Positions 6,901 to 11,431 are shown, counted from the first letter of the stretch. The stretch is DNA of 11,431 nt from Baffinella frigidus (GCA_026770585.1 MU646336.1:630881-642311); one strand, 5' to 3'. Notes: generated by a model not told the origin, from the sequence alone. Made by a program: numbers and translations.

Positions 6901-9900
6901 TTAGGTTCAGGGCTTCCCCACGCGATAACCGACCGACCGCCCGGGGCGTGGCACGTGCCAGGCATCTTCACAGCCTTCCTAGGGTTTAGGGTTGAGGCGT
7001 CGGGTTTACCCAGGTGATAACCGATCTTCCGGGGCGTGGCATGTGGCAGGCATCCACACAGCGTTCCTAGCGTTCATGGTCTAGGCTTAGGGCTTCCCCA
7101 CGCCATAGCCGACCGACCGTGGCACGTCGTAGGCATCTACACAGCGTTCGAAGGGGTTAGGTTGGGGGTTTACTCGCGCCATAACCGACCGACCGGGGCG
7201 TCGCAGGCATCTGTACCGCCTTCCTAGCCGTGTTGGGCTCCATCCGTAACAAATTCAAAGGATAACGTCCTGGAAACCGGGTAGTTGTGCCTACGGTATT
7301 GCCTACGGTAGGCCGTAAGAGCCAAGGGAGGTCCCATGAGACATAAGGTCCTAGGGGCCCTACGGCCCACCGTAGGCAATACCGTAGGCCTTACTACCTG
7401 GTTGTCAGGACGTTACCCTATTAACACGCTCTTTTGTCGCAGGCATCTTTACGTCGTTCCTTCTCTCGCGCAACGGAGAGCACTGCATCCAGAACAAGCT
7501 CGCCACGCTCCGCAAGCGGGTTAAACCCTAAAACCTGAACACCAAACCCTCAACCCTAAACCCTAACCCCCAGTCCCTGAACCTTAACTCCGAAACCCCA
7601 ATCCCTAAACCCTAACCCCTAAAGCCCAATCCCCAAACCCTAACCCCTAAACCCCAATTCCTAAACCCTGACCCCTAAACCCCAAACCCTCAACCCTCAT
7701 CCTAAACCAAACTTAAAACCTAAACTCTAAACCCTAACCCTAAACCCTCATCCCTTACAAAAGTCTTCCGCGCGCGGGTCTCAAACCCTAATCCCTCAAT
7801 TCTAATCCCTAAACCCCAATCCCTAAACCCCAATCCCTAAACAAACCCCAAAACCCAAACCTAAACTCTCAACTTCAAACCCTCATTTCTAAATAAATCC
7901 TTAACCTGAACCCCAATCCCTAATCCCTGTAAAAAACTCAAACCTAAACTCTAAACCTCAACCCTAATCCCTGGATAAATCCTAATCCTAACCCTAACCC
8001 CTCATCCCTAATCCCGCAAAGGTCTTCACGGGCGAGAGCATCTGCGTGGGGAGGATCGATGAGGATGATGCGGCACGGATCACCCAAATCCCTAACCATA
8101 AACACTCATCCCTGATCCATCAAAGGTCGAGGAGGATGAGGAGGCAAGGTTAACACTAATCCCTAATCCCCAAAAGGTCTTCGCGGGCGAGAGCATCAGC
8201 GCGGGGAGACTCGATGAGAATGAGGAGGCAAAAATCATCTTCAAGCTCCCTGCGCCGTCCACCGCGCTTCTCCAGGTTCTAGTTATTCCTGAGTTTTATT
8301 CTGGCTTTCTAGTCGCCTTTTTGTACTGGATTTATGTTTTAAGGTTTTACGTTCGCCCTTTTGTACTGGATTTATGTTCTTAAAATAGTTGTGAGGACGC
8401 GCGAATCATTTTCAAGTTCCCTGCGCCGTCCACGGCGCTTCTCCAGGTTCTCATCTGGGATAATCATTTAATTTAATTTATGCGGGCAACGAAATTTACT
8501 ACACAATTTTTTAAATATTACTCGTATGAGCCAGATGTGTAGTAAATTTCGTTGAAGATCATTTTCAAGCTCCCTGCGCCGTCAACCGCGCTTCTCCAGG
8601 TTCTAGTTATGCCTTTCTTCTAATTAAGATCATTAGTTTTACTCTGGCTCGTTCTAAAGGCTTTCTATTCGCCGTTTCTCAGCTGCAGACTAAGAGTGAT
8701 CAGCTATATTTCACCAAGAATACAACTTGAGACGGGACGATTGCCAAGAATTCCACGTGGAGCTTTGCATTTGATTTGTACCGGTTTGAGTTTGATTTGA
8801 CCCGGTTTGATTTTGATTTGATTCGACTTGACGGCCTGGGCGGAACAAGAGTCCTCTGTACGAATCTTGACTACACAGGGCAGGGTTTGCACCTGGTCGA
8901 TATGGTCCGTGCAGGCGTATCCTTTTGCCGTTTCCGTTTCAGTTTATGTGGGCGTCAGCTGTGTAACACGGTGCGGAGTCAGCAGATGACTACTCTGGAA
9001 TCTTCGTCTTCTGTATTACCCTCGAAACAGGTCCGAGATGGGTCCTAGAGCCTTGAGTTGAGTGATGCAAACGTCTTCGAACCTTTGAAACGATGTTAAT
9101 GTGGTGTCGCGTTGGGATCTCTATCTCACACATACTCTCTCTCTCTCTTTCTCTCGCACACACACACACACAAACGCTCTCTGGCTCTCTCTCTCTCTAT
9201 CCTTCTCTCTGACTCACTCCCTCTCTCTCTCTGGCAGCAAGCATACCTGCACGTCGCAACAAACAGCGTGAGTGGACGGGAGGGCAACGTCCTGGAAAAG
9301 AGTACACCCTAAACCCTAAACCCTAAACCCTAAACCCTAAACCCTAAACCCTAAACCCTAAACCCTAAACCCCAAACCCTAAACCCTAAACCCTGAACCC
9401 TAGACCCTGAACCCTAAACCCTAAACCCCTAAACCCCTAATCCCTAAACCCGAAACCCCAATCCCTAAACCCTCAACTATACCCAAATTCCAAAACCCAA
9501 AACCCCAAACCCCAAACCCAAAACCCTGAACCTAAAATGTGTACCCATAAACCCTAAACCCTAAACCCTAAACCCTAAACCCTACACTCTAAATGCTAAA
9601 CACCAAATCATAAACCCTGAAACCCCTAAAACCCAGAACCCTAAAACCCTGAACCCTAAACCAGGCAAGATCGCGCGCGTGCTGCACGACCTTGGCACCC
9701 GATTCTCCGAGGAGGAGGTCGCCCACCCCTAAACCCTAAACCCTAAATCCTAAACCCTAAACACTAATCCCTAAACCCTAAACTCCCGTATCCACCCATG
9801 AAACCTAAAACCTAAAACCTAAAACCTAAACTCTGAACCCTCAAACTAAACCCTGAACCCTAAACTCCAAACTCTAAACACCAAGCCTTGAATCCTAAAC

Positions 9901-11288
9901 CCTAACCCCAAAACCCAAAACCCAAAATCCCAAAACCCAAAACCCAAAACCCAAAACCCAGCATCCAAAACCCCAACCCCTAAACCCCAACACTCAAAAC
10001 CCTAACCAGGTGGACCTCCTGTTCGCGTACATGGACAGCGCAGGGAAGGGGACGGTTAAGCCCTAAGCCCTAAACCCTAAACCCTAAACCCTGAACCCTA
10101 AACCCTAAACCCTAAACCCTAACACCCTACACCCTAATAATCAGGTAACGCTGGCGAAAACCATAAACCATAAACCTCAAACCATAAACTATAAAACATA
10201 AAACATAAAACATAAACCATAAACCATAAACCATAAACCCCAAACCTCAAACCAGGTTGATATGCAGTCGTTCGTCGCGACGCTCCTCTTGGTCCCAAAC
10301 CCTCAACCCTCAACCCTCAGCCCTCAACCCTCAAACCTCAACCCTCAGACCTCAACCCTCAAACCTCAAACCTCAGCCCTCAACCCAGAACCCGAAGTCT
10401 GAAACCCGAAACTGTGCAAAGTCCAAACCCATCCCTGCACCCGCCAAGGGTCGTCGATTAGCTAATCGATAGAAACCTCTGTATCACCCTACCGTATTGC
10501 ATGCAGTAGCATCTTACGTAATGCTGCAAGTTGTTTGACGCCGGAATTAGTGCGCCCGCCTTCAACAAATGCAATCATACTGTGGCAGCCGCTACCGGGG
10601 ACCACTCAAGAATGCTGGAGGACCCTATTTACATGTGGGGTTGTAAATATTTGTACCAGGATATGGTAATCAACCTCGTTACTGTGCTAATTTCGCAGAA
10701 TTGCGTGACCAACCTCACGAAAGTTACTACACAAATTCCCACTTGTACAAGCAAACGGTTTTAAATAGGCCCATCTAGCATTCTCGTGTGGGATGACGCC
10801 ATTATCGGAGGCATCAACGAACCATGAGCCCTAAACCACAATCCATCAACCCTCAAGCCTCAACCCTAAACCGCCTCTACCGGGGATCACCCCTTTAACA
10901 GAGGTGGACATGCAAGAGGACGTGATATCAAGCTGCGTCAACAAAATTTCCTACACAATTGGATCATACCAGTAATAGATAGTACAGCGTCTGTAAAACC
11001 TGTGTCTGGTATTTTTTGTCTGGCAAGAAAAGGCATTCATTTTTCCGCACCCGGGGGCGAAGAGAGTGGCGTTTCACGAAGACATTTTTTATGTGTGCGG
11101 AAACGTTGCGTTTTTTTGCGGAGTTTCGCGAAATTGATTGAATTTGTCGGGAAAGACCCCAAATTCGACTTGTTTACCCGAACTGAGAAACGATGGTGTG
11201 GCAGCCGTTCCCGGGGATGGCGCCATTAACGGCGGCGGACATGCAAGAGGACGTGATAGCAAGCTGCGTCGACCGCCTCTTCGAAAAG
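3847..11288 (+). CDS. Multi-exon gene for an uncharacterised EF-hand protein (partial, nine exons)
   Basis: Nine exons (3847-3921, 4991-5123, 7443-7519, 8177-8275, 9238-9267, 9670-9717, 10010-10054, 10256-10291, 11205-11288) join to one open frame of 627 nt, 209 residues, with no stop. The first three are hydrophobic and helical-looking, exon 4 has an acidic patch, and exons 6-8 form a calmodulin-like EF-hand with a degenerate calcium loop. The ends are open: no start Met, no stop, and the gene continues past the window. Support comes from frame continuity across every junction, strong C/G third-base preference, GT..AG limits, and intron duplicates that preserve the exon frame. I cannot assign a family beyond EF-hand. 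Junctions E1/E2, E5/E6 and E8/E9 are the least certain, and a missed exon is possible anywhere. Confidence 0.62.
3922..4500 (+). repeat. Pyrimidine-rich tandem intron repeats with a second copy of exon 1
   Basis: CCTCCGCCTCCTCTCCTTCC-type tracts alternate with GGTGCATTC.CCTCCC and ..TTGATAGAC motifs (4080, 4199, 4475). The block made of exon-1 tail, pyrimidine tract and GTGCATTC is duplicated. The second exon-1 tail (4239-4295) encodes the same LLLAANVSMIQKILRDLL after a GATAG that could serve as an acceptor. A GAT-rich microsatellite (4100-4140) and a G-strand telomere-like patch (GGGTTTAGGGTTTAGGGG, about 4359-4392) are embedded. Confidence 0.75.
4239..4295 (+). pseudogene. Second, 5'-shortened copy of exon 1
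   Basis: Encodes TLLLAANVSMIQKILRDLL in frame with only synonymous-type differences from exon 1, and lacks the AIWFVS start. Preservation of the reading frame suggests a recent duplication, or use as an alternative exon. It is followed by the same pyrimidine-rich tract as the first copy. Confidence 0.5.
4501..4705. other. Intronic sequence with no recognised feature
   Basis: Contains a small hairpin AACTGGT/ACCGGTT (4500-4520) and unique sequence. A 73-codon plus-strand frame crossing it has no domain and no splice support. Nothing else seen. Confidence 0.5.
4706..4989 (+). repeat. Telomere-like tract with a homogeneous CACCCAA heptamer array
   Basis: At 4780-4898 there are 17 units of CACCCAA, of which 16 are perfect and one is CATCCAA. 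Diverged CCCTAAA, CCCTGAA and CCCCAAA heptamers lie on both sides. The tract fills the last part of the intron up to the exon-2 acceptor. A long minus-strand frame through it (GVGCWVL repeats) is an artefact of a 7-bp repeat read in three frames. Confidence 0.92.
4991..5123 (+). CDS. Exon 2 (44 residues plus one base)
   Basis: Starts after AAAAG. It reads ILWMMPEIVLRLSYATSTER, then FLNLPLLRETVHTHNRDLF and IKGLT, ending ACAG before GTGAGT, a canonical donor. It ends in phase 1, matching exon 3, whose first two bases complete a Gly codon. Predicted mostly helical with a basic/polar second half; no known domain. It is the best supported exon because its 3' part is duplicated in frame downstream (5292-5370) with the same donor position. 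Confidence 0.78.
5131..5291 (+). mobile_element. MITE D copy 2, left end replaced by a small tandem duplication
   Basis: Matches copy 1 (3357-3516) through CCTACGGTAGG, GGTTCCTACGGATAAGG, the CGGGCA/TGCCCG hairpin and the right end CCCTTCGTAG..GCTGTGTG. The left terminal repeat is missing and ATCTTGAATAACCCCTAAG is present twice instead. It starts just after the exon-2 donor, and its right end abuts a second copy of the exon-2 tail. Confidence 0.8.
5292..5370 (+). pseudogene. Second copy of the exon-2 3' part
   Basis: This 79-nt stretch aligns without gaps to 5045-5123. It encodes ERFLDMLLLRETVHTHNRDL then FIKGLT in frame, with a few replacements, and ends ACAG before GTTCGG instead of GTGAGT. 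There is no AG acceptor at its left edge; it joins directly to the end of MITE D. It is therefore probably a duplicated fragment rather than a used exon. Confidence 0.7.
5512..5616 (+). mobile_element. MITE D copy 3, truncated at its right end
   Basis: Its left end CACACAGCGGACTTCGAAGG is the best preserved of the family and starts 7 bp into the intron-like sequence GTGAGTC after an exon-2 tail copy. It is identical in layout to copies 1 and 2 until GATAAGGTAACG, then joins an exon-2 tail fragment. Confidence 0.8.
6003..6060. repeat. 24-bp-arm hairpin formed by inverted minisatellite units
   Basis: Arms 6003-6026 and 6037-6060 are complementary except at one position, around the loop TGATATGATC. 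The right arm is a minisatellite unit in the opposite orientation, so a unit has been inverted here. Confidence 0.85.
6061..6275. repeat. Intronic telomere-like patches and exon-2 scraps
   Basis: CCCTGAA/CCCTAAA patches lie at 6136-6165 and 6205-6254, and CTCTTCATCAAG, an exon-2 scrap, at 6112-6123. The block CC.TCCTCACCT.A.CCCCACACC is shared with the 5775 region. No gene seen. Confidence 0.6.
6276..6360. mobile_element. 85-bp foldback element
   Basis: Arms 6276-6311 and 6324-6360 form an imperfect hairpin over almost the whole length, with a 12-nt loop. The inner 13 bp (ACATTGTGGCTGG against CCAGCCACCATGT) have one mismatch. A short part of the loop, TGGGCTCCATCC, recurs near 7233. The leftmost bases overlap the local CCGCGAC scrap of exon 2, so the outer limit is uncertain. 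No ORF. Confidence 0.65.
6361..6420. repeat. Threefold TTATTACGAATAA repeat
   Basis: TTATTACGAAYAA.CG occurs at 6365, 6387 and 6404. The last unit also forms a small hairpin, AGCGTTT/AAACGCT. Confidence 0.7.
6421..7230 (+). repeat. About nine diverged tandem copies of the exon-3 acceptor and start
   Basis: Units of roughly 75-120 bp each carry GCAGGCATCTWCACAGCGTTC (near 6432, 6551, 6691, 6787, 6870, 6958, 7047, 7129, 7204). This matches the beginning of exon 3 and its CAG acceptor. A G-strand telomere-like patch (GGGTTTAGG, GGGGTTAGG) and ..GATAACCGACCGACCG follow in each unit. None continues into the exon-3 body. Short open frames over the array are repeat-derived and not called. Confidence 0.78.
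7259..7419. mobile_element. 161-bp foldback element
   Basis: Arms of about 59 bp (7259-7317 and 7361-7419) are inverted repeats with roughly ten differences. Both contain GCCTACGGTATTGCCTACGG or its complement. The spacer is 43 bp. It sits between the last repeat unit and the real exon-3 acceptor. Its CCTACGGTAGG core resembles the core of MITE D, which may indicate kinship. No coding capacity. Confidence 0.78.
7443..7519 (+). CDS. Exon 3 (26 residues, phase-1 start)
   Basis: Starts after TTTTGTCGCAG. Together with the last base of exon 2 it reads GIFTSFLLSRNGEHCIQNKL then ATLRKR, ending before GTTAAA. It is a hydrophobic start followed by a basic helix; no family recognised. The acceptor is pyrimidine-rich and supported by phase agreement with exon 2. 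The donor is weak but resembles the exon-7 donor GTTAAG. Confidence 0.65.
7520..8020 (+). repeat. Degenerate telomere-like tract filling the exon 3-4 intron
   Basis: C-strand heptamers CCCTAAA, CCCCAAT, CCCTCAA, CCCTAAC and mutated forms. It is not homogeneous. A small non-repeat interruption, AAGTCTTCCGCGCGCGGGTC (7761-7780), resembles the start of exon 4 (AGGTCTTCGCGGGC) and may be another relic. Confidence 0.88.
8022..8148 (+). pseudogene. Two relic copies of the exon-4 5' part
   Basis: 8022-8084 follows AAAG and encodes VFTGESICVGRIDEDDAAR then IT in frame, a diverged copy of the exon-4 start. 8126-8148 follows CAAAG and encodes VEEDEEA, ending AAG before GTTAAC, like a 23-nt microexon of the acidic segment. 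Both look like partial duplicates; either could be spliced. Confidence 0.55.
8177..8275 (+). CDS. Exon 4 (33 residues)
   Basis: Starts after CAAAAG. It reads VFAGESISAGRLDENEEAKI then IFKLPAPSTALLQ, and ends CCAG before GTTCTA. It has an acidic middle and a Pro/Ala-rich end; no known domain. Phase 0 on both sides. Chosen over its neighbours because it alone contains both the 5' and 3' parts found separately in the four relics around it. Confidence 0.68.
8288..8399 (+). mobile_element. MITE A copy lying 12 bp after the exon-4 donor, right end lost
   Basis: CCTGAGTTTTATTCTGGCT is its left end. The interior segment CGCCYTTTTGTACTGGATTT (extending to TATGTT) is tandemly duplicated. The right terminus is missing and is replaced by a relic of exon 4 beginning GAGGACGCG. 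Confidence 0.72.
8393..8446 (+). pseudogene. Relic copy of the exon-4 3' part (first)
   Basis: Encodes EDARIIFKFPAPSTALLQ in frame and ends CCAG before GTTCTC. It lacks the exon-4 start and any acceptor AG at its left edge, where it fuses to MITE A. Confidence 0.65.
8487..8554 (+). mobile_element. 68-bp inverted-repeat element (MITE B), best copy
   Basis: Perfect 18-bp terminal inverted repeats, CAACGAAATTTACTACAC (8487-8504) and its complement (8537-8554), surround 32 bp of AT-rich sequence with ATTACTCGTATGAG. Other copies: 1378-1446 (same orientation), 10939-11006 and 11327-11394 (opposite). No ORF. No target duplication is clear. Its right end directly abuts the next exon-4 relic. Confidence 0.88.
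8555..8599 (+). pseudogene. Relic copy of the exon-4 3' part (second)
   Basis: Encodes KIIFKLPAPSTALLQ, ends CCAG before GTTCTAG, and is preceded immediately by the right terminus of MITE B. The first AAG could act as an acceptor, giving an in-frame ATC start. Confidence 0.65.
8633..8690 (+). mobile_element. MITE A fragment (left half)
   Basis: TTAGTTTTACTCTGGCTCG followed by TTCTAAAGGCTTTCTATTCG matches the left half of MITE A. The right half is absent. Like the 8288 copy, it follows a GTTCTAG donor-like site. Confidence 0.65.
8691..9120. other. Intronic unique sequence with a 21-bp tandem repeat
   Basis: 8771-8832 holds about three diverged 21-bp units (TTTGATTTGA.CCGGTTTGA). The rest shows no gene. 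A 90-codon plus-strand frame (8776-9048) runs through the repeat and has no domain. Confidence 0.5.
9121..9236 (+). repeat. CT/CA simple repeat acting as polypyrimidine tract
   Basis: CT-rich microsatellite with an ACACACACAC core (about 9157-9171), ending CTCTCTCTCTGGCAG at the exon-5 acceptor. It is an unusually long pyrimidine tract for a 30-nt exon and may help define it. Confidence 0.85.
9238..9267 (+). CDS. Exon 5 (10-residue microexon)
   Basis: Between GGCAG and GTGAGT lie 30 nt encoding QAYLHVATNS. Phase 0 on both sides. The strong acceptor tract and consensus donor support it despite its size. The frame stays open beyond the donor to 9308, so a longer form is possible. Confidence 0.55.
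9303..9660 (+). repeat. Telomere-like tract with nine perfect CCCTAAA units
   Basis: 9307-9369 is nine uninterrupted CCCTAAA units, the longest perfect run in the window. It is followed by increasingly degenerate CCCTGAA, CCCCTAA and CCCAAAA forms up to the exon-6 acceptor. Being flanked by exons of the same gene, it is interstitial rather than a chromosome end. Confidence 0.93.
9670..9717 (+). CDS. Exon 6 (EF-hand entering helix)
   Basis: Reads IARVLHDLGTRFSEEE and ends before GTCGCC. It matches the calmodulin-family pattern (hydrophobic..LG..[LF][ST][DE]EE) that precedes an EF-hand loop. The acceptor is taken as GCAAG at 9669 to keep phase 0 with exon 5. CAG at 9664 is a better acceptor but would need a phase-1 upstream exon, adding a Lys codon. 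Confidence 0.7.
9727..10003 (+). repeat. Telomere-like tract in the exon 6-7 intron
   Basis: CCCTAAA units give way to local runs of AACCTAAA and CCCAAAA (9916-9960). Heptamer drift is visible along the tract. No gene. Confidence 0.9.
10010..10054 (+). CDS. Exon 7 (EF-hand helix end and first half of loop)
   Basis: Starts after ACCAG. It reads VDLLFAYMDSAGKGT and ends before GTTAAG. With exon 6 it completes ..EEEVDLLFAYMD, and DSAGKGT is the first part of a calcium-binding-type loop with the invariant Gly at position 6. The 45 nt keep phase 0. Confidence 0.75.
10061..10255 (+). repeat. Telomere-like tract switching to ACCATAA units
   Basis: CCCTAAA units (10061-10135) are followed, after AATAATCAGGTAACGCTGGCG, by CCATAAA/ACATAAA units (10159-10237). 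The break sequence CAGGTAACG resembles a splice junction and may be a relic or cryptic exon edge. Confidence 0.9.
10256..10291 (+). CDS. Exon 8 (second half of EF loop and exiting helix)
   Basis: Starts after ACCAG. It reads VDMQSFVATLLL and ends before GTCCCA. Joined to exon 7 the loop is D-S-A-G-K-G-T-V-D-M-Q-S followed by F. Hydrophobic position 8 and the Phe after the loop fit the EF-hand, but position 12 is Ser rather than Glu/Asp and position 3 is Ala. Calcium affinity is therefore probably low or lost. Confidence 0.72.
10292..10395 (+). repeat. CCCTCAA heptamer tract
   Basis: The intron after exon 8 opens with about a dozen CCCTCAA/CCTCAAA/CCTCAGC units, a variant hardly used elsewhere in the window. 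Confidence 0.9.
10396..10879. other. Intronic unique sequence with a scrap of exon 9
   Basis: 10581-10606 (CTGTGGCAG then CCGCTACCGGGGA) copies the exon-9 acceptor and first codons. A 77-codon plus-strand frame (10531-10764) has no recognised domain. A small CCCTCAA/CCCTAAA patch lies at 10827-10870. Confidence 0.5.
10880..10938 (+). pseudogene. Exon-9 relic cut by MITE B
   Basis: Encodes PGITPLTEVDMQEDVISSCV in the exon-9 frame (the last codon completed by the first base of MITE B) and then stops matching exactly where the MITE B copy at 10939 begins. No acceptor AG lies at its left edge. The missing 3' half (DRLF.K) reappears at 11397-11418. Confidence 0.65.
10939..11006 (-). mobile_element. 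MITE B copy, diverged, inverted
   Basis: CAACAAAATTTCCTAC at the left and ATCATAC.AGTAAT at internal offset 24 align to the 11327 copy. The right terminus is degraded. It interrupts the exon-9 relic just after TGCGT. Confidence 0.65.
11007..11204. other. Intronic sequence before exon 9
   Basis: T-rich sequence with an inverted repeat TTTCCGCAC (11042-11050) and its complement (11095-11103). Open frames on both strands carry no recognisable domain. It ends GGTGTGGCAG at the exon-9 acceptor. Confidence 0.5.
11205..11288 (+). CDS. Exon 9 (28 residues)
   Basis: Starts after TGTGGCAG. It reads PFPGMAPLTAADMQEDVIAS then CVDRLFEK, and ends AAAAG before GTCCGT. Phase 0. An amphipathic helix after a Pro-rich lead; no known domain. 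The frame stays open beyond the donor to TAG at 11358. Thus this could also be a terminal exon encoding 23 more residues, though those would run into MITE B. Confidence 0.62.
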
Positions 11289-11326
11289 GTCCGTCCGGGA
11301 ACATCACTTGATGAAATGGAACTTGG

Positions 11327-11394
11327 CAACGAAATTTACTACCCGGAATGCTCATACTAGTAATAATAAAGTGAGTGTGTGGTAAATTTCGGTG
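11327..11394 (-). mobile_element. MITE B copy, inverted relative to 8487
   Basis: Exactly 68 bp. Terminal repeats CAACGAAATTTACTAC (11327-11342) and GTGGTAAATTTCGGTG (11379-11394). Reverse-complementing the 8487 copy aligns it here without gaps, including CTCATAC.AGTAAT at the same offset. Its right end is followed within a few bases by the 3' half of an exon-9 relic. Confidence 0.85.
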
Positions 11395-11396
11395 AT

Positions 11397-11418
11397 CGTG
11401 ACCGCCTGTTCGACAAGG
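11397..11418 (+). pseudogene. 3' half of an exon-9 relic
   Basis: Encodes DRLFDK in the exon-9 frame and ends AAG before GTCTAG. It lacks the first two thirds of the exon. The missing part lies at 10880-10938, on the other side of the opposite MITE B copy. Confidence 0.6.
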
Positions 11419-11423
11419 TCTAG

Positions 11424-11431
11424 CTCTGCCT
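11424..11431 (+). mobile_element. Probable start of another MITE A copy, cut by the window edge
   Basis: CTCTGCCT equals the first eight bases of the MITE A terminus and follows a GTCTAG donor-like site, just as the 8288 and 8633 copies follow GTTCTAG. Eight bases alone are weak evidence. Confidence 0.4.

Noticed and set aside
9307-9369. True telomere or contig end at the CCCTAAA run
   Set aside because: Only nine perfect units, flanked on both sides by exons of the same gene. It is an interstitial intronic repeat.
10531-10764. 77-codon plus-strand frame as an exon
   Set aside because: It crosses a scrap of exon 9 in a different frame, has AT-rich codons and no domain. It is more likely intron sequence.

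Overview
This is a window of eukaryotic nuclear DNA, most likely from a green alga or another intron-rich protist. A prasinophyte-type genome is my best guess, but the sequence does not prove it. The grounds are a gene cut into many tiny GC-rich exons (30 to 133 nt) with GT..AG-type boundaries, introns packed with plant/algal-type telomeric heptamers (CCCTAAA and variants), and many short terminal-inverted-repeat elements. There is no bacterial gene organisation, no long ORF, and no rRNA or tRNA that I can recognise.

Layout. Bases 1-84 are poly-G and GA-rich simple sequence. Bases 85-3500 hold no convincing gene. They contain short inverted-repeat elements (103-238, 297-409, 1347-1476 with a second element nested inside, 1876-1978, 2454-2603, 3357-3516), a telomere-like tract (541-745), a 47-bp direct repeat, and a roughly threefold tandem repeat (2346-2990) interrupted by a 150-bp foldback element. 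From about 3680 to beyond the right edge runs one plus-strand gene. I can assemble nine exons (3847-3921, 4991-5123, 7443-7519, 8177-8275, 9238-9267, 9670-9717, 10010-10054, 10256-10291, 11205-11288). Joined, they give one open frame of 209 codons. Both ends are open: no start codon or stop codon was identified.

The only recognisable domain is a calmodulin-like EF-hand, assembled from exons 6, 7 and 8. Its calcium loop lacks the position-12 acidic residue, so it is probably degenerate. I cannot name the protein. Exonic sequence is only about 8% of the span from exon 1 to exon 9.

The most unusual feature is what fills the introns. (1) Five exons (E1, E2, E3, E4, E9) have partial copies in the flanking introns. 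The E2 tail and the E3 start are repeated roughly eight to ten times, often with splice-site-like edges. (2) At least four short inverted-repeat families recur, and several copies sit exactly at or near exon and splice boundaries: a 68-bp family with four copies in both orientations, a 113-bp family, a 160-bp family, and single foldbacks. (3) Telomere-like heptamer tracts occur, and individual introns carry their own locally homogenised heptamer variant. Together this looks like a gene whose introns grew by repeated local duplication and by small non-autonomous DNA elements. All splice assignments are inferred from sequence alone.
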